From Tessaracoccus aquimaris (lineage in GTDB: Bacteria > Actinomycetota > Actinomycetes > Propionibacteriales > Propionibacteriaceae), in assembly GCF_001997345.1 (NCBI RefSeq), contig NZ_CP019606.1, positions 62,001-126,000 of the forward strand: a stretch of 64,000 nucleotides of DNA. Reading direction: 5' to 3'. Numbering within the stretch: the stretch's first letter is position 1; each line of letters opens with the position of its first letter. Both the position numbers and the translations under genes were made by a program. This document shows, in pieces, positions 40,652 to 49,934 of this stretch. The notes under the pieces are model-generated. The model searched no databases and was not told the origin of the DNA. It saw only the letters and a program-made list of their open reading frames with translations.

Positions 40652-41550
40652 ACCAGCACTTCCTCAACCATCTCGACCACCTCGAGTCGGAGGCCGTCCA
40701 CATCTTCCGCGAGGTCGCTGGCGAGTTCGAGCGCCCCGTGATCCTGTTCAGCGGAGGCAAGGACTCCGTCGTGATGCTGCATCTCGCGCTGAAGGCGTTT
40801 GCGCCCGCGCCGCTGCCGTTCGCGCTGCTGCACGTCGACACCGGACACAACTTCCCAGAGGTCCTCGACTACCGCGACGAGACCGTCGGCCGGATCGGCG
40901 CGCGACTGCACGTCGCGAAGGTGCAGGACTACATCGACGACGGCAGGCTGAGGGAGCGGCCCGACGGCACCCGCAACCCACTCCAGACCGTCCCACTGCT
41001 CGACGCGATCGAACAGGGCCGCTTCGACGCGGTCTTCGGTGGCGGACGCCGCGACGAGGAGAAGGCGCGCGCCAAGGAAAGGGTCTTCTCGCTGCGCGAC
41101 GCCTTCGGGGCGTGGGACCCGCGCAGGCAGCGCCCCGAACTGTGGGACCTGTACAACGGCCGCCACTCGCCAGGCGAGCACGTGCGCGTCTTCCCGCTGT
41201 CCAACTGGACCGAACTGGACGTGTGGCGCTACATCGAACGCGAACGGATCGCGCTGCCCAGCCTCTACTACGCCCACGAGCGCGACGTCTTCCAGCGCGA
41301 CGGCATGTGGCTCACCGCGGGCGACTGGGGAGGCCCCAGGGACAGCGAGCCCGTCGAGGCGCGGGTGGTGCGCTACCGCACCGTCGGCGACATGTCGTGC
41401 ACCGGGGCCGTCGAGTCCGAGGCCGCCGACGTCGGGGGAGTGATCCTCGAGGTCGCCGCCTCCCGGATCACCGAACGCGGCGCGACGCGCGCCGACGACC
41501 GCCTCTCCGAGGCCGCCATGGAAGACCGCAAGAAGCAGGGATACTTCTGA
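40648..41550 (+). CDS. cysD: Sulfate adenylyltransferase subunit 2
   Basis: 300 residues. The PP-loop FSGGKDSVVMLHLALKAF binds ATP; LLHVDTGHNFPEVLDYRDE and GGGRRDEEKARAKERVFS are typical CysD blocks. With CysN it makes APS from sulfate and ATP. ATG 40648 overlaps the cysH stop (ATGA) and the stop overlaps the cysN start; an in-frame ATG at 40633 would extend it by five codons. Confidence 0.96.
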   Translation: MNQHFLNHLDHLESEAVHIFREVAGEFERPVILFSGGKDSVVMLHLALKAFAPAPLPFALLHVDTGHNFPEVLDYRDETVGRIGARLHVAKVQDYIDDGRLRERPDGTRNPLQTVPLLDAIEQGRFDAVFGGGRRDEEKARAKERVFSLRDAFGAWDPRRQRPELWDLYNGRHSPGEHVRVFPLSNWTELDVWRYIERERIALPSLYYAHERDVFQRDGMWLTAGDWGGPRDSEPVEARVVRYRTVGDMSCTGAVESEAADVGGVILEVAASRITERGATRADDRLSEAAMEDRKKQGYF

Positions 41551-42842
41551 TGACCCACGACCTCCTCCGGCTGGCCACCGCCGGCTCCGTCGACGACGGC
41601 AAGTCCACCCTGGTCGGCAGGCTGCTCTACGACACGAAGTCCGTGCTCGCCGACCAACTCGACGCCGTCGCCCGCGTCTCCGAGGCCCGCGGCCAGGCGG
41701 CGCCCGACCTCGCGCTGCTCACCGACGGCCTACGTGCCGAGCGCGAGCAGGGCATCACGATCGACGTCGCCTACCGGTACTTCTCCACCGCGAACCGCTC
41801 CTACGTGCTCGCCGACACCCCCGGCCACGTGCAGTACACCCGCAACATGGTCACGGGCGCCTCCACCGCCGAACTCGCGCTGATCCTCGTCGACGCCCGG
41901 CACGGCGTGGTCGAGCAGACAAGGCGCCATCTGGCCGTCACGGGCCTGCTCGGCGTGCGGCACGTCGCGGTCGCCGTCAACAAGATGGACCTGGTCGGCT
42001 GGGACCGCGGGCGATACGACGCCATCGTCGCCGAGGTGCGCGCGGTGGCGGCCCGCTTCGACATCGACGAGGTCGTCGCCGTCCCGCTGTCGGCGCTGCT
42101 CGGCGACAACGTGGTGGACCGCTCCGCCAACACCGCCTGGTACGACGGCCCGACGCTGCTCGAGCACCTGGAGAGCGTCCCCGTCGGCACCGACCCGGCG
42201 ACCCAGCCGCTCCGGTTCCCCGTCCAGGTAGTGCTCCGGCCCCAGTCCGACCCGCACCGCGACTACCGCGGCTACGCGGGCAGGCTCGCGGCAGGCACCG
42301 TCTCGGTCGGCGACGAGGTGACGGTGCTGCCCTCAGGTCGCACGACCACCGTCGTCGGCATCGACCTCGGCCAGGCCGACGGCACGGTCACGACGCTGGA
42401 GAACGCCTTCTCGCCCCAGTCGGTGACGCTGCGCCTGGCCGACGACATCGACGTGTCGCGGGGCGACCTGATCGCCTCGACCGAGCGGCCGGGCCACGTC
42501 ACCCGCAGCGTCAGCGGCATGGTGTGCGTGGTGTCGGAGCGACCCATCCGCCCGCGCGACCGCGTGCTGCTCCGGGCGGGCACCCGCACCGTCCGTGCCC
42601 TCGTGGAGGAGATCCTCGACCAACTCGACATCGAGACCGTCGAGTACAGCCGCGCCACCAGCCAGTTGGACCTCAACGACATCGGACGGGTGCGCATCCG
42701 GCTTGCCGACGATCTGCCCATCGACGACTACCACGAACTGCGCCGCACGGGCGCCTTCCTGCTGATCGACGAGGCGGACGGGGCAACGCTCGCCGCAGGC
42801 ATGGCCGACGCACCGGAACGCTACGCCGGGGCCTCGATCTGA
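41550..42842 (+). CDS. cysN: Sulfate adenylyltransferase subunit 1 (GTPase)
   Basis: 430 residues. GTPase motifs: G1 GSVDDGKSTLVGRLL, G2 region EREQGITIDVAYRYF, G3 DTPGH, G4 NKMD. EF-Tu-like domains II and III follow. There is no C-terminal APS kinase (CysC) fusion, in keeping with a pathway that goes through APS reductase and needs no PAPS. TGATG overlaps join it to cysD and to the siroheme gene. Confidence 0.96.
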   Translation: MTHDLLRLATAGSVDDGKSTLVGRLLYDTKSVLADQLDAVARVSEARGQAAPDLALLTDGLRAEREQGITIDVAYRYFSTANRSYVLADTPGHVQYTRNMVTGASTAELALILVDARHGVVEQTRRHLAVTGLLGVRHVAVAVNKMDLVGWDRGRYDAIVAEVRAVAARFDIDEVVAVPLSALLGDNVVDRSANTAWYDGPTLLEHLESVPVGTDPATQPLRFPVQVVLRPQSDPHRDYRGYAGRLAAGTVSVGDEVTVLPSGRTTTVVGIDLGQADGTVTTLENAFSPQSVTLRLADDIDVSRGDLIASTERPGHVTRSVSGMVCVVSERPIRPRDRVLLRAGTRTVRALVEEILDQLDIETVEYSRATSQLDLNDIGRVRIRLADDLPIDDYHELRRTGAFLLIDEADGATLAAGMADAPERYAGASI

Positions 42843-43330
42843 TGTACCCGCTCTTCCTCGACCTGACCGGGCGACGCGTGGTCGTCGTCGGCGGTGGGCG
42901 CGTCGCGACCAGGCGGGTCGGCGGACTGCTGGAGGCGGGCGCCGTCGTGCACGTGGTCGCCCCGAGCGTGACGGACAAGCTTTCGGCCCTGGTCGGCCAG
43001 GACTCCGTCTCCTGGGAGCCGCGCGGCTACCTGCCGGGCGACCTCGAGGGGGCGCTGCTCGTGCACACCGCGACGGGGGTCAAGGGGGTCGACGCGCAGG
43101 TGGCCTGGGACGCGGCGGCGGCAGGCATCTGGTGCGTCAACGCGGCCGACCACGCGCGCTCGGCCGCCTGGACCCCGACCATCGCCCGCGGTGAAGGGGC
43201 CGCCGAGGGGATCGAGGTCGCCGTCACGGCGGGGGGCGATCCCCGGCGTGCCGTGCGGGTGCGCGACGCCATCGCCGACCTGCTCGCGGCGGGCGGGCTC
43301 CCGACCGCCCGGTTCCGGGCCGCGCGGTGA
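42842..43330 (+). CDS. Precorrin-2 dehydrogenase (SirC/CysG N-terminal type)
   Basis: 162 residues. The NAD-binding motif GRRVVVVGGGRVATRRV starts the Rossmann fold, as in CysG N-domain and Met8p; IEVAVTAGGDPRRAVRVRDAI is the family C-terminal block. It oxidises precorrin-2 to sirohydrochlorin for siroheme, the cofactor of the sulfite reductase encoded at the start of this operon. No uroporphyrinogen methyltransferase domain is attached. Confidence 0.9.
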   Translation: MYPLFLDLTGRRVVVVGGGRVATRRVGGLLEAGAVVHVVAPSVTDKLSALVGQDSVSWEPRGYLPGDLEGALLVHTATGVKGVDAQVAWDAAAAGIWCVNAADHARSAAWTPTIARGEGAAEGIEVAVTAGGDPRRAVRVRDAIADLLAAGGLPTARFRAAR

Positions 43331-43428
43331 CCTCTCAGGGTTCGGCGGCGGTCACACCGGGGTCTGACGCGGGTCGGACCCAGGTGTCCATTTTTCCTTA
43401 TGCATTTTCTCAGGAAACTCTCAGACTC

Positions 43429-43434
43429 TAGGGT
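43429..43434 (+). promoter_or_regulatory. -10 element of leaderless promoter for the chelatase gene
   Basis: TAGGGT is 6 bases before ATG 43441, at the end of an AT-rich stretch (43389-43410). Confidence 0.5.
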
Positions 43435-43440
43435 GGGGGT

Positions 43441-44124
43441 ATGCCGGACATCGTTCTCATCGCTCACGGCTCGCCCGATCCGCGTCACGCGGCTGACGTC
43501 GAGCGGCTCGCCGACGCCGTTCGCGACAGGGCGCGGGCAGGGCGGGCCGTGGGGGCCTGCTACCTGGACCACCACGCGCCGAGCCCCGACGAGTTGGCTG
43601 CCGAACTCGAGCGACCTGCCGTCGCCGTTCCGCTGCTGCTCACGCCCGCCTTCCACGCCCGGGTCGACATCCCGGCGGCGGTCGGCAGGCTCAGAGCCCG
43701 CGGCGCCGACGTGCGCCTCGCGCCACCATTGGGGCCCGACGACCGACTCCTCGACGCGTGCGAGGAACTGCTCGCCGCCGCTGGCGTCACCCCCGACCCA
43801 GGAACCGCCGTCGCCGTCTTCGCGGCAGGCTCGTCGGACACGGCCGCCGTTGCGAGTATCGGTGAGACGATCGAGCGCTCTCCGCGGCGCGGGTGGGGGC
43901 ACTGGGCCGTCGCCGCGCTGGACGGGGGAGCCGAGATCGAGGACGTGGTCGCCCTGCTGCGCCTGGACGCCGAGCGAGTGGTCGCCGTGAGTTTCATGGT
44001 CGCGGAGGGGATCCTGCGTGACCGGATGGTCGAGCGGTGCGCGCTGCTCGGGGTGGACATGGTGCCTGGTGCGCTCGCCCGGACCGCGACGCTCGCCGAT
44101 CTGGTGATCGCCCGCGCCCTCTGA
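43441..44124 (+). CDS. Sirohydrochlorin ferrochelatase (CbiX/SirB-like)
   Basis: 227 residues. The metal-binding His is in VLIAHGSPDPRHAADVERLA and a second in VPLLLTPAFHARVDIPAAV, the standard CbiX/SirB pair. It inserts Fe2+ into sirohydrochlorin to give siroheme. Two CbiX-like halves are recognisable, the second (VAVFAAGSSDTAAV) lacking the His motif. It has its own leaderless-type promoter but is functionally part of the sulfate reduction cluster. Confidence 0.88.
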   Translation: MPDIVLIAHGSPDPRHAADVERLADAVRDRARAGRAVGACYLDHHAPSPDELAAELERPAVAVPLLLTPAFHARVDIPAAVGRLRARGADVRLAPPLGPDDRLLDACEELLAAAGVTPDPGTAVAVFAAGSSDTAAVASIGETIERSPRRGWGHWAVAALDGGAEIEDVVALLRLDAERVVAVSFMVAEGILRDRMVERCALLGVDMVPGALARTATLADLVIARAL

Positions 44125-44173
44125 GCGTCGACCGCCCGTGGATCGGCCCGGTCCGACCGGGGCGCCCGAGCAC

Positions 44174-44179
44174 TAGGAT
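44174..44179 (+). promoter_or_regulatory. -10 element of leaderless promoter for purC
   Basis: TAGGAT is 6 bases before GTG 44186. Confidence 0.55.
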
Positions 44180-44185
44180 GACGCC

Positions 44186-45061
44186 GTGAGCCAGTTCGGA
44201 GATGCCCTCAACCTCCCGCTTCGACACGCAGGGAAGGTGCGCGAACTCTACGACGTGACCTCCGACGGCGAGCCGGCGATCCTGATGGTCGCCACCGACA
44301 ACATCTCGGCCTTCGACCACGTCCTGGCGACCAGCATTCCCGACAAGGGCGCCATCCTCACCCAACTCTCGCTCTGGTGGTTCGACCAACTGGACGTGCC
44401 CAACCATGTTGTCTCGACCCAGGTGCCAGACGCCGTCGCAGGCCGGGCGACCATCGTCGAGTCGCTCGACATGGTCGACGTCGAGTGCGTCGCCCGCGGC
44501 TATCTCACCGGGTCCGGCTGGGTCGAGTACCAAGCCAGCGGCACCGTCTGCGGCGTGCCGCTTCCCGAGGGGCTGCGCGACGGCGACAAGCTGCCCGAGC
44601 CGATCTTCACCCCGGCGATCAAGGCGCCGATGGGGGAGCACGACGAGAACGTCGACTTCGCCACGATCGAGCGCCTGCACGGCACCGAACTGGCGACCCA
44701 ACTGCGCGACGTGACGCTGCGCCTCTACGCCGACGCCGAGCGGATCGCCGCGGCGCGCGGCATCATCCTGGCCGACACGAAGTTCGAGTTCGGCCACCGC
44801 GACGACGGCACCCTCGTGCTGGGCGACGAGGTCCTCACCCCCGACTCCTCCCGGTTCTGGGACGCCGCCGCCTGGCGTCCCGGCGAGTCGCTGCCGAGCT
44901 TCGACAAGCAGTACGTGCGGGACTGGCTCGCCAACGACTCGGGCTGGGACAGGTCCTCCGACACCCCACCCCCCGCGCTGCCCGACGAGGTCGTCGGCGC
45001 GACGCGCGAACGCTACCTCGAGGCCTTCCGCCGACTGACCGGAGCAGACTTCGCGCTCTAG
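44186..45061 (+). CDS. purC: SAICAR synthetase
   Basis: 291 residues from GTG 44186. Blocks LRHAGKVRELYDV, VATDNISAFDHVLATSIPDKG, VVESLDMVDVECVARGYLTG (read IVESLDMVDVECVARGYLTG) and ADTKFEFGHRDDG with EVLTPDSSRFW are PurC signatures. It joins CAIR with aspartate using ATP. Length matches the longer PurC form. The gene stands alone; it ends 9 bases from the convergent LacI-type gene. Confidence 0.96.
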   Translation: MSQFGDALNLPLRHAGKVRELYDVTSDGEPAILMVATDNISAFDHVLATSIPDKGAILTQLSLWWFDQLDVPNHVVSTQVPDAVAGRATIVESLDMVDVECVARGYLTGSGWVEYQASGTVCGVPLPEGLRDGDKLPEPIFTPAIKAPMGEHDENVDFATIERLHGTELATQLRDVTLRLYADAERIAAARGIILADTKFEFGHRDDGTLVLGDEVLTPDSSRFWDAAAWRPGESLPSFDKQYVRDWLANDSGWDRSSDTPPPALPDEVVGATRERYLEAFRRLTGADFAL

Positions 45062-45070
45062 TCCGGGGCG

Positions 45071-46101
45071 TTACTCCAGGGCGCCGCTGGAGCGGCGCAC
45101 CACCAACTCCGGCTTCAGCACCACCCGGCGGTGCCGGTGCTCCGGGCCGCCTGCGGCGTGCTCGAACAGCAGATCGGCCGCCATCCGCCCCATCTCCCTG
45201 GTCGGCTGCCGCACCGAGGTGAGCGGCACGATCCAGTTCGCGGCGAAGTCGATGTCGTCGTAGCCGACCAGGGCGACGTCGCCCGGCACGTGCACCCCTG
45301 CCCGCGCGAAGCGTCGGTACAGCCCGAAGGCCAGCATGTCGTTGCCGCAGCAGATTCCGGTCGGCAGGTCGCCTCGGTCGAGCAGCAGGCTCGCGGACCG
45401 CTCGCCGCTCTCGACGCCGATGCCCTCTGAGGCGACCTCGAGCAGCGACTCGGGGTCGAGGCCCGCCTCCGCGAGCGCCTGCTTCATGCCGAGGACGCGC
45501 TGCTCGAACTGGCGCAGGTCGGGAAGGCCCCGATGAAGCAGAGCCGCCGGTGCCCAAGGCCGATCAGGTGCCGCGCCGCCTGCCGCCCGCCCTCGACGTG
45601 GTCGACGACGACCGAACACGGATGCTCGGGGCTCTCGTAGTCGATCAGGACAAGCGGCACGCCCGCGTCGGCCTCGCTGTCGGGCCTGCCGCCGCCCGAT
45701 GGGGTGACGAGCGCCCCGACCACGCGCTGCGCGGCGAGCAGTTGGAGTCGCTGGCTCTCGCGGGAGCGCTCGTTCTCCGAGGTGGTCAGGATCACGACGT
45801 GGCCCGCGTCCGAGGCCGCCTGCTCGACGGCGTGCGCCAGTTCCATGAAGAAGGGGCTCGGCAGGTCCACGATGACGAGGCCAATGGTGCTGCTCGGCGC
45901 CCCCGTGAGCACCCGCGCCTGCTGGTTGGGCACGAAGCCGAGCGTCGCGATGGCGTCCAGCACCCGGTCGCGAGTCTCGGCGGTGACGTGCTCGGGATGG
46001 TTCAGCGAGTTCGAGACGGTGCCGAGAGACACCCCTGCGGCCGCGGCGACGTCCGTCATTCGGACCCGCTGCTGAGGCCCTTGCCATTTCTGTGGTGCCA
46101 T
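45071..46101 (-). pseudogene. LacI-family regulator of the sugar operon (frameshifted as sequenced)
   Basis: The N-terminal HTH is RMTDVAAAAGVSLGTVSNSLN with the hinge VTAETRDRVLDAIATLGFVPN. The ligand domain runs SSTIGLVIVDLPSPFFMELA to LGHRRLCFIGAFP, then breaks; DLRQFEQRVLGMKQALAEAG and ICCGNDMLAFGLYRRFARAG and VALVGYDDIDFAANWIVPLT continue in another frame to the stop at 45071. One base is missing at 45520/45521 (on the coding strand ttcccgacctg for ttcccggacctg). Corrected length about 343 residues, normal for LacI. Divergent from the sugar ABC operon, which has a matching palindrome. Confidence 0.92.
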
Positions 46102-46161
46102 GCGCGTGCCTCCTCGTCGAGGTGAATATCACGGATCGGTATCGATTGAACCCGGGCGGGT

Positions 46162-46189
46162 TTGTTCTGTCAGAGAAACAGAGTAGTGT
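46162..46189 (+). promoter_or_regulatory. Promoter of the sugar ABC operon
   Basis: -35 TTGTTC (46162-46167), 16-base spacer, -10 TAGTGT (46184-46189). Transcription would start near 46196, giving a leader of about 75 bases with GAAAGGA before ATG 46272. Confidence 0.55.
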
Positions 46190-46203
46190 CTCGCCTAGCA
46201 AAA

Positions 46204-46217
46204 TTGAAGCGCTTTAA
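46204..46217. promoter_or_regulatory. LacI-type operator
   Basis: TTGAAGCGCTTTAA is a 14-base near-perfect palindrome with the central CG typical of LacI-family operators. It sits just downstream of the expected transcription start, where repressor binding would block the operon. Confidence 0.7.
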
Positions 46218-46271
46218 TCGGAGCGAAGGTGCCCGGTTACACACCCAAGAGGTCTCGAAAGGACTACCACA

Positions 46272-47327
46272 ATGGAGCGGCGTCTATTCATCAAGATCAA
46301 CGGCATCGCCATTGCCGCCGCCGTCGGCCTCAGCGCCTGTGTCGATGACACCGCGGGCCCGTCGGCGGGCACCAGCAGCGGTGCAGGCGGAGGCGGTGGC
46401 GACAAGAAGTACAACATCGCCGTCGTGCCGAAGGACTCGACCAACCCGTGGTTCGTGCGCATGGAGGTCGGCGTCAAGAAGTACGCCGCCGACACCGGCC
46501 TGAACGTCTACCAGAAGGGCCCGGCCACCACCGACGCGACGCAGCAGGCCCAGGTCATCCGCGACCTCATCGCCCAGAAGGTCGACGCCCTGTGCGTCGT
46601 CCCCGTCGACCCGGGCGCGCTCGAGCCGGTCCTCAAGGAGGCCATGGACGCGGGCATCACCGTCATCACGCACGAGAGCGCGACCCAGCAGAACACCAAG
46701 TACGACATCGAGGCCTTCAACAACGCGGCCTACGGTGGCTTCATCATGCAGAACCTGGCAGAGGCCATGGGCGAAGAGGGCACCTACACCACGATGGTGG
46801 GCCACGTCACCAACGCCTCCCACAACGAGTGGGCAGACGGCGGCGTCGCGTACGCCAAGGAGAAGTTCCCCAAGATGGTGCTGCTCGAGGCCGAGCCCCG
46901 CGTCGAGTCGCAGGACGACGGCGAGGTGGCCTACCAGAAGGCCAAGGAGCTCATGAAGAAGTACCCCGACCTCAAGGGCATCATGGGCACGTCGTCGTTC
47001 GACGCCCCCGGCGTCGCCCGCGCGATCGAGGAACTCGGCCTGCAGGGCAAGTTCTTCACGGCAGGCACCGGCATGCCCGAGGCCAACAAGGCCATCCTGG
47101 AGAAGGGCCTCGTGCACGCCCTCACGCTGTGGGATCCGGCCGACGCCGGCTACGCGATGGCCGCGCTCGCCGTCAAGGTCCTCAAGGGCGAAGAGATCAA
47201 GGCTCCGGTCGATCTCGGCGTGAAGGGCTACGAAGAGGTCAACTTCGCTGAGGGTAGCGACAAGGTGATGGAAGGCGCTGGCTGGATCGTCATCACCAAG
47301 GACAACGTCGACGAGTTCGGCTTCTGA
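46272..47327 (+). CDS. Sugar ABC transporter substrate-binding lipoprotein
   Basis: 351 residues. The lipobox is LSAC (Cys23), followed by a Gly/Ser linker and the periplasmic-binding-protein I fold (YNIAVVPKDSTNPWFVRMEV, GPATTDATQQAQVIRDLIAQ, VDALCVVPVDPGALEPVLKE). The closest families are ribose/rhamnose/AI-2-type binding proteins. First gene of a five-gene operon ending with an RpiB-family isomerase, suggesting a pentose, tetrose or polyol as substrate; the exact sugar is not known. Confidence 0.9.
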   Translation: MERRLFIKINGIAIAAAVGLSACVDDTAGPSAGTSSGAGGGGGDKKYNIAVVPKDSTNPWFVRMEVGVKKYAADTGLNVYQKGPATTDATQQAQVIRDLIAQKVDALCVVPVDPGALEPVLKEAMDAGITVITHESATQQNTKYDIEAFNNAAYGGFIMQNLAEAMGEEGTYTTMVGHVTNASHNEWADGGVAYAKEKFPKMVLLEAEPRVESQDDGEVAYQKAKELMKKYPDLKGIMGTSSFDAPGVARAIEELGLQGKFFTAGTGMPEANKAILEKGLVHALTLWDPADAGYAMAALAVKVLKGEEIKAPVDLGVKGYEEVNFAEGSDKVMEGAGWIVITKDNVDEFGF

Positions 47328-47338
47328 TGTCCAGCGCC

Positions 47339-47369
47339 CGGGGCCGCCTCCCACACGGAGGCGGCCCCG
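47339..47369 (+). terminator. Intercistronic hairpin (attenuator)
   Basis: A perfect 13-bp stem (CGGGGCCGCCTCC with its complement) and a CACAC loop lie between the binding-protein gene and the ATPase gene. No T tract follows. Such hairpins usually stabilise the upstream mRNA so the binding protein is made in excess. Confidence 0.65.
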
Positions 47370-47400
47370 CGGCGCCAACCCACGTGTGTGAGGAATCCCC

Positions 47401-48912
47401 ATGACTGAACCATTTCTGTCGCTTCGTGGGGTCAGCAAGACGTTCTCGGGTGTGAAGGCCCTCGACAACATCGACTTCGACATCTACCCCGGCGAGGTGC
47501 ACTGCCTGGCGGGGGAGAACGGTTCGGGGAAGTCCACGATGATCAAGGTCATCTCGGGCGTCTACGAACCGGATGCCGGCGGTGAGATCGTCATGGACGG
47601 CACCCACTACGCCAAGCTGACTCCGATCGAGGCAATCAACAACGGGGTCCAGGTGATCTACCAGGACTTCTCCGTGTTCCCCAACCTGACCGTCGCCGAG
47701 AACCTGGCACTGACGGGCGAGGTCTCCAACGGCCGCAAGCTGGTCAACTGGAAGCGGATGCGCACGATCGCCGAGGAGGCGGTCAAGAAGGTCAACTTCA
47801 AGGTCGACCTGGATGCCCGCGTCGGCGACCTCTCCGTCGCGGACAAGCAACTCGTCGCCATCTCGCGCGCGCTGATCACCGAGCCGAAGCTCCTGATCAT
47901 GGACGAGCCGACCACGGCCCTGACGCACCGCGAGGTTGAGGCACTGTTCAAGGTGGTGGCCGACCTGCAGTCGCGCGGCATCGCGATCCTGTTCGTCAGC
48001 CACAAGCTCGAAGAGGTCTTCGAGATCAGCGAGCGGTTCACCATCATCCGCAACGGCAAGGTCGTCATCACGACGATGCCAGAGGAGCTGAACCACAAGA
48101 AGTTCGCCGAGTACATGACCGGACGCGACTACGACGACAGCTCAAGCGCGCCCACGGGCGAGCCGGGCGAGCCGATCCTCGAGGTGTCCGGGCTGGGGCT
48201 GAGCGAGGCCTTCGAGGACGTCAGCTTCACGCTGCACCGCGGCGAGGTGCTGGGCATCACGGGCCTGCTCGGCTCGGGTCGCACCGAACTGGCGCTCTCG
48301 CTGTTCGGGGTCTTCACCGCGGACGAGGGCGAGATCAAGGTCGGCGGCAGGCCGGTGCGACTCAAGCGCATCCGCGACGCCATCGCCAACAAGATCGCCT
48401 ACGTGCCGGAGGACCGGCTCACCGAGGGCCTGATGCTGGAGCGCTCGATCGCAGACAACATCGTGATCTCCGAACTCGACGACCTCAGCAAGCTCGGCTT
48501 CCTCGACAGGAAGTTGCGCGCGGAGGCCGTCAAGCGCTGGGTGCAGGAGATGAAGATCGCCACCAAGCGGCCCGCGAACGCCGTCAACACGCTCTCCGGA
48601 GGCAACCAGCAGCGCGTCGTGCTCGGCAAGTGGCTCGCCACGGAGCCAGACGTGCTGATCCTCAACGGCCCGACGGTCGGCGTCGACATCGGCTCGAAGC
48701 GCGACATCCACCTCATCCTGCGCGACCTGGCAGACCAGGGCATGGGCATCATCGTCATCACCGACGACATCCCCGAACTGCTGCAGGTCTCCAACCGCGT
48801 CCTGCTCCTGAAGGAAGGCCGCATCACAGAAGAGGTCGATCCGGCCTCCGTCACCGAACAGGAGATGTCGGCGATGATCACCGGCGGTTCGATCTCGGGG
48901 GAGGTGGCCTGA
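47401..48912 (+). CDS. Sugar ABC transporter ATPase, double-domain (RbsA-like)
   Basis: 503 residues with two ATPase domains. Domain 1: Walker A GENGSGKSTM, signature LSVADKQLVAISRAL, Walker B LLIMDEPTTAL. Domain 2: degenerate P-loop GLLGSGRTELALSLFG, signature LSGGNQQRVVLGKWL, and Walker B VLILNGPTVGVDIG, in which the usual LDEPT is LNGPT (Asp to Asn, Glu to Gly). This variant is a recognised trait of one branch of CUT2 ATPases and leaves domain 1 as the likely hydrolysing site. Followed after one base by the first permease gene. Confidence 0.92.
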   Translation: MTEPFLSLRGVSKTFSGVKALDNIDFDIYPGEVHCLAGENGSGKSTMIKVISGVYEPDAGGEIVMDGTHYAKLTPIEAINNGVQVIYQDFSVFPNLTVAENLALTGEVSNGRKLVNWKRMRTIAEEAVKKVNFKVDLDARVGDLSVADKQLVAISRALITEPKLLIMDEPTTALTHREVEALFKVVADLQSRGIAILFVSHKLEEVFEISERFTIIRNGKVVITTMPEELNHKKFAEYMTGRDYDDSSSAPTGEPGEPILEVSGLGLSEAFEDVSFTLHRGEVLGITGLLGSGRTELALSLFGVFTADEGEIKVGGRPVRLKRIRDAIANKIAYVPEDRLTEGLMLERSIADNIVISELDDLSKLGFLDRKLRAEAVKRWVQEMKIATKRPANAVNTLSGGNQQRVVLGKWLATEPDVLILNGPTVGVDIGSKRDIHLILRDLADQGMGIIVITDDIPELLQVSNRVLLLKEGRITEEVDPASVTEQEMSAMITGGSISGEVA

Positions 48913-48913
48913 G

Positions 48914-49924
48914 ATGACCTTGATCAACAAGATGGTGCGCTCCAACGAGTTCTACCTGTTCCTGGTGATCGTCGTGATCTGCGTCATCATCCAGATCCGC
49001 AGCGGGCAGTTCTTCACCCCCAACAACCTCGTCGACCTGGCAAACGCCATGGTGGTGCCAGGCCTGTTCGGCGTCGGCGCCTACCTGGTGATCGTCTCCG
49101 GCGGCATCGACGTCTCGTTCCCGGCCCTCGCGTCGCTCGCGGTGTACGCGGTGACCAGGGTGCTCGTCGACTCGGACTTCCAGGGCCCCTGGATCGTGCC
49201 GTTCCTGCTGATCGTGGTGCTGGGGGCGGTGCTCGGCGCCTTCAACGGCCTGTTCACGTCCCGGATCGCGATCCCGACGCTGATCATCACGCTCGGCACC
49301 GCCAACGTGTTCTCCGGCATCATGCAGGGCGCGCTGTCTTCGGTGCAGATCTCGCAACTGCCCCCGTCGATGGAGGCGTTCGGCAGGGCGTCGCTGTTCA
49401 CGGCGACCAACCCGAAGTCGGGCCTCACCTCCGCGATGCCGGTGTCGTTCCTGCTGCTCGTCGCGGTCGTCGCGATCGCGTTCCTCGTCATGAGGTACAC
49501 GATGTTCGGACGCGGCATCTTCGCCCTCGGCGGCGACGAGAGTTCCGCGGTCCGCGCGGGCTTCAAGGTCCGCCGGATCAAGTTCTGGCTGTACGTGCTG
49601 GTCGGCGTGATCGCCGCTATCGGTGGCTTCGTGCGCACCACCTCGATGGGGCAGATGCACCCGACCAACCTGCTCGGCAGCGAGATGCTCGTCATCGCCG
49701 CGGTCGTGCTCGGCGGCGCGGCGATCACCGGTGGCACCGGGTCGCTGACGGGCGTGATGCTCGGCACCCTGCTCATCGTGATCGTGCAGAACTCCATGAT
49801 CCTGCTCGGTATCCCCACCTTCTGGCAGCGTGCCGCGCTCGGCATCCTGATCATCGTGGGCACCGGCATTTCCGCGGTCCAGATCACCCGCAGGCGCCGA
49901 CGCCAGCGCCTGGTGGCGGAGTGA
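48914..49924 (+). CDS. Sugar ABC transporter permease 1 (RbsC-like)
   Basis: 336 residues, eight to ten hydrophobic helices (FYLFLVIVVICVIIQIRSGQ; VPGLFGVGAYLVIVSGGIDV; FLLIVVLGAVLGAFNGLF). The BPD_transp_2 blocks VSGGIDVSFPALASLA, TLIITLGTANVFSGIMQG and the coupling segment FALGGDESSAVRAGFKV are present. One of two different permeases forming a heterodimer in this CUT2 transporter. Confidence 0.92.
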   Translation: MTLINKMVRSNEFYLFLVIVVICVIIQIRSGQFFTPNNLVDLANAMVVPGLFGVGAYLVIVSGGIDVSFPALASLAVYAVTRVLVDSDFQGPWIVPFLLIVVLGAVLGAFNGLFTSRIAIPTLIITLGTANVFSGIMQGALSSVQISQLPPSMEAFGRASLFTATNPKSGLTSAMPVSFLLLVAVVAIAFLVMRYTMFGRGIFALGGDESSAVRAGFKVRRIKFWLYVLVGVIAAIGGFVRTTSMGQMHPTNLLGSEMLVIAAVVLGGAAITGGTGSLTGVMLGTLLIVIVQNSMILLGIPTFWQRAALGILIIVGTGISAVQITRRRRRQRLVAE

Positions 49925-49934
49925 AAGGAAAGCC

